From Candidatus Hydrogenedentota bacterium (lineage in GTDB: Bacteria > Hydrogenedentota > Hydrogenedentia > Hydrogenedentales > CAITNO01), in assembly GCA_029554925.1 (NCBI GenBank), contig JAKPUV010000717.1:1-6732 (forward strand): a DNA stretch of 6,732 nucleotides. Reading direction: 5' to 3'. The translations under genes and the position numbers were made by a program. Shown in pieces: positions 5,737 through 6,732 of the stretch; the first letter of the stretch is position 1, and each line of letters begins with the position of its first letter. The notes under the pieces were generated by a model. The model did no database searches. It saw nothing but the letters and a program-made list of their open reading frames with translations, and was not told the origin of the DNA.

Positions 5737-6732
5737 GTGACCCAGAGCCAAGAGATGGTGCCGCGTTTTTTCCGCGCGGGACTCGCGCTGTTCGCCGCCG
5801 CGCTTCCCCTCGCCATTTACCGGTACACCCACGACCCCACAGGGGAGATCAAGTGGCTGATGGTGGCGTGGGCCGGACTGGCGCTCGGCGGGGGCTGGCT
5901 GGTGTTCCGGCGGCTGTTCCGCCTGCCGGCGCCGGGCCCCCGGCTGTTTCCCGAACTTCCCGCGATCCTCGCGGGGATGATGGTACTGTCCGCCTGCGCG
6001 CGGTGGGGGCTCGACGCGCGGGCGGGCGGATTTCCGGGGGGCGCCGTTTACCTGGCCTCCCAGGAGGCGGGGAGGTTTATCGCCCTGCTGGCGCTGTGGT
6101 ATGCGGCGGCACAGGTGATCCGGAGCCCCGCCCACCTGAAGGGGCTTCTCAAGGCCCTGTGCGCGGCGGTGTTCCTCACGGCAGTCTACGCCCTGGTGCA
6201 GAAGGCCGGACTGGACCCCTTTCCCTGGGGGGAAAGCCCGGAGACCATGCCCTCCACCTTCGGCAATCCGAACTATGCGGCCCATGTGCTGGTGGTGGCG
6301 GTCATCGCTGCCGCGTGGCTCGCCCTGGAGGGGTGGAAGCCCGCCTGGCTCCTTGGCCTGGGCGCCGTGTGGTACCTGCTGAACACGGGCCAGCGCGGCG
6401 GGCTGGCGGCGCTGGCGGCCGGGCTGGGACTGCTGCTGGTCGCCCGGCTGGTGAGGGGGAAGGTGCGCCGACCTGAACGCGCCGCGGCGCTCTCGCTGGC
6501 GCTGGCGGCGCTGCTGGCCGCAGTTGGGGCAGCCGCGCTCATGGGTGCCATGAAGGCGCGCACGGGCAGCGCGTTCCCGCTGGACACCTCCATCCTGCTG
6601 CGCTACCAGTCGCTGACCAGCGCGTCGCGCATGATCATGGACAGGCCGCTGCTGGGGCACGGGCCCGGACTTTACAAGATGGACAACCCGGCCTACTGGA
6701 CCCCCTACGAGCGCGAGTATTTCGCCTCGGAG
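5737..6732 (+). CDS. O-antigen ligase / polymerase family membrane protein (3' end missing)
   Basis: The reading frame stays open to the right edge, giving 332 residues of an incomplete protein. It is strongly hydrophobic, with about nine membrane helices near 11-28, 38-58, 73-88, 110-127, 135-153, 181-197, 201-216, 221-238 and 249-270. Family signatures are STFGNPNY (173-180), TGQRGG (217-222) and DRPLLGHGPGLY (302-313), after which the large periplasmic loop begins. These are typical of the Wzy_C/O-antigen ligase family (WaaL, Wzy and PglL-like enzymes), which transfer or polymerise lipid-linked glycans at the periplasmic face of the inner membrane. The rest of the catalytic loop, and any C-terminal TPR repeats, would lie beyond the window, so ligase and polymerase cannot be told apart. 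The start is GTG at 5737 by its Shine-Dalgarno site; ATG at 5755 is the alternative. It is divergent from the VWA lipoprotein gene. Confidence 0.88.
   Translation, partial: MTQSQEMVPRFFRAGLALFAAALPLAIYRYTHDPTGEIKWLMVAWAGLALGGGWLVFRRLFRLPAPGPRLFPELPAILAGMMVLSACARWGLDARAGGFPGGAVYLASQEAGRFIALLALWYAAAQVIRSPAHLKGLLKALCAAVFLTAVYALVQKAGLDPFPWGESPETMPSTFGNPNYAAHVLVVAVIAAAWLALEGWKPAWLLGLGAVWYLLNTGQRGGLAALAAGLGLLLVARLVRGKVRRPERAAALSLALAALLAAVGAAALMGAMKARTGSAFPLDTSILLRYQSLTSASRMIMDRPLLGHGPGLYKMDNPAYWTPYEREYFASE

Noticed and set aside
5616..5816. N-terminal extension of the VWA lipoprotein to an ATG at 5816
   Set aside because: It would bury the lipoprotein signal peptide 67 residues inside the protein and overlap the divergent ligase gene's start.
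4755..6476. A 573-codon plus-strand open frame
   Set aside because: It runs antisense to the VWA lipoprotein and then out of frame with the O-antigen ligase gene. Its peptide is Arg/Gly/Ala-rich and motif-free.
1..6732. tRNA or rRNA genes, CRISPR arrays, insertion sequences
   Set aside because: No tRNA-like fold, spaced direct repeats, terminal inverted repeats or transposase motifs were seen on either strand.

Overview
The window is GC-rich (roughly two thirds G+C in the genes) and almost fully coding from about position 669 onward. No single gene fixes the taxon. A Gram-negative, at least facultatively anaerobic bacterium fits: it has a class III ribonucleotide reductase operon, a class III prepilin start, a diderm-style lipoprotein and an O-antigen-ligase-like membrane protein. 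The mix of GFTLIELL-type prepilins, large lipoproteins with VWA and Ig-like domains, and O-antigen ligases is typical of PVC-type or Hydrogenedentota-like lineages; this placement is inference only.

Left edge (1-79, minus strand): the first 26 codons of a type IV/type II secretion (pseudo)pilin-like protein, read leftward out of the window, with a strong Shine-Dalgarno site. Region 80-668 is a long divergent intergenic space. It holds a possible minus-strand promoter and leader hairpins for the prepilin gene, a palindrome-rich AT-richer middle, and a well-formed plus-strand sigma70-type promoter (TTGACT-17-TAGAAT). Two NrdR-box-like sites spaced 31 bp apart lie over and upstream of this promoter's -35 element.

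Centre (669-3448, plus strand): nrdD and nrdG, 2 bp apart, encode an anaerobic ribonucleoside-triphosphate reductase and its radical-SAM activase. NrdG installs the glycyl radical on NrdD, which then makes dNTPs without oxygen. The NrdD resembles the Thermotoga-type form rather than the T4/E. coli form. The promoter and NrdR-like boxes suggest dNTP-responsive repression of the operon.

Right half: convergent to nrdDG is a two-gene minus-strand unit (3478-5615). Its first gene encodes a 583-residue lipoprotein with a BACON-like Ig fold, a VWA domain with a degenerate MIDAS metal site, and an unrecognised C-terminal domain. Its second gene, 35 bp downstream, encodes a small protein with an N-terminal zinc ribbon, polyproline tracts, a Cys cluster and a C-terminal membrane segment. 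Divergent from this pair, a plus-strand multi-spanning O-antigen ligase/polymerase-family gene begins at 5737 and runs off the right edge.

Nothing here is a clearly new defence or mobile system. The most unusual items are the VWA lipoprotein plus zinc-ribbon membrane protein pair and the nrdDG control region.
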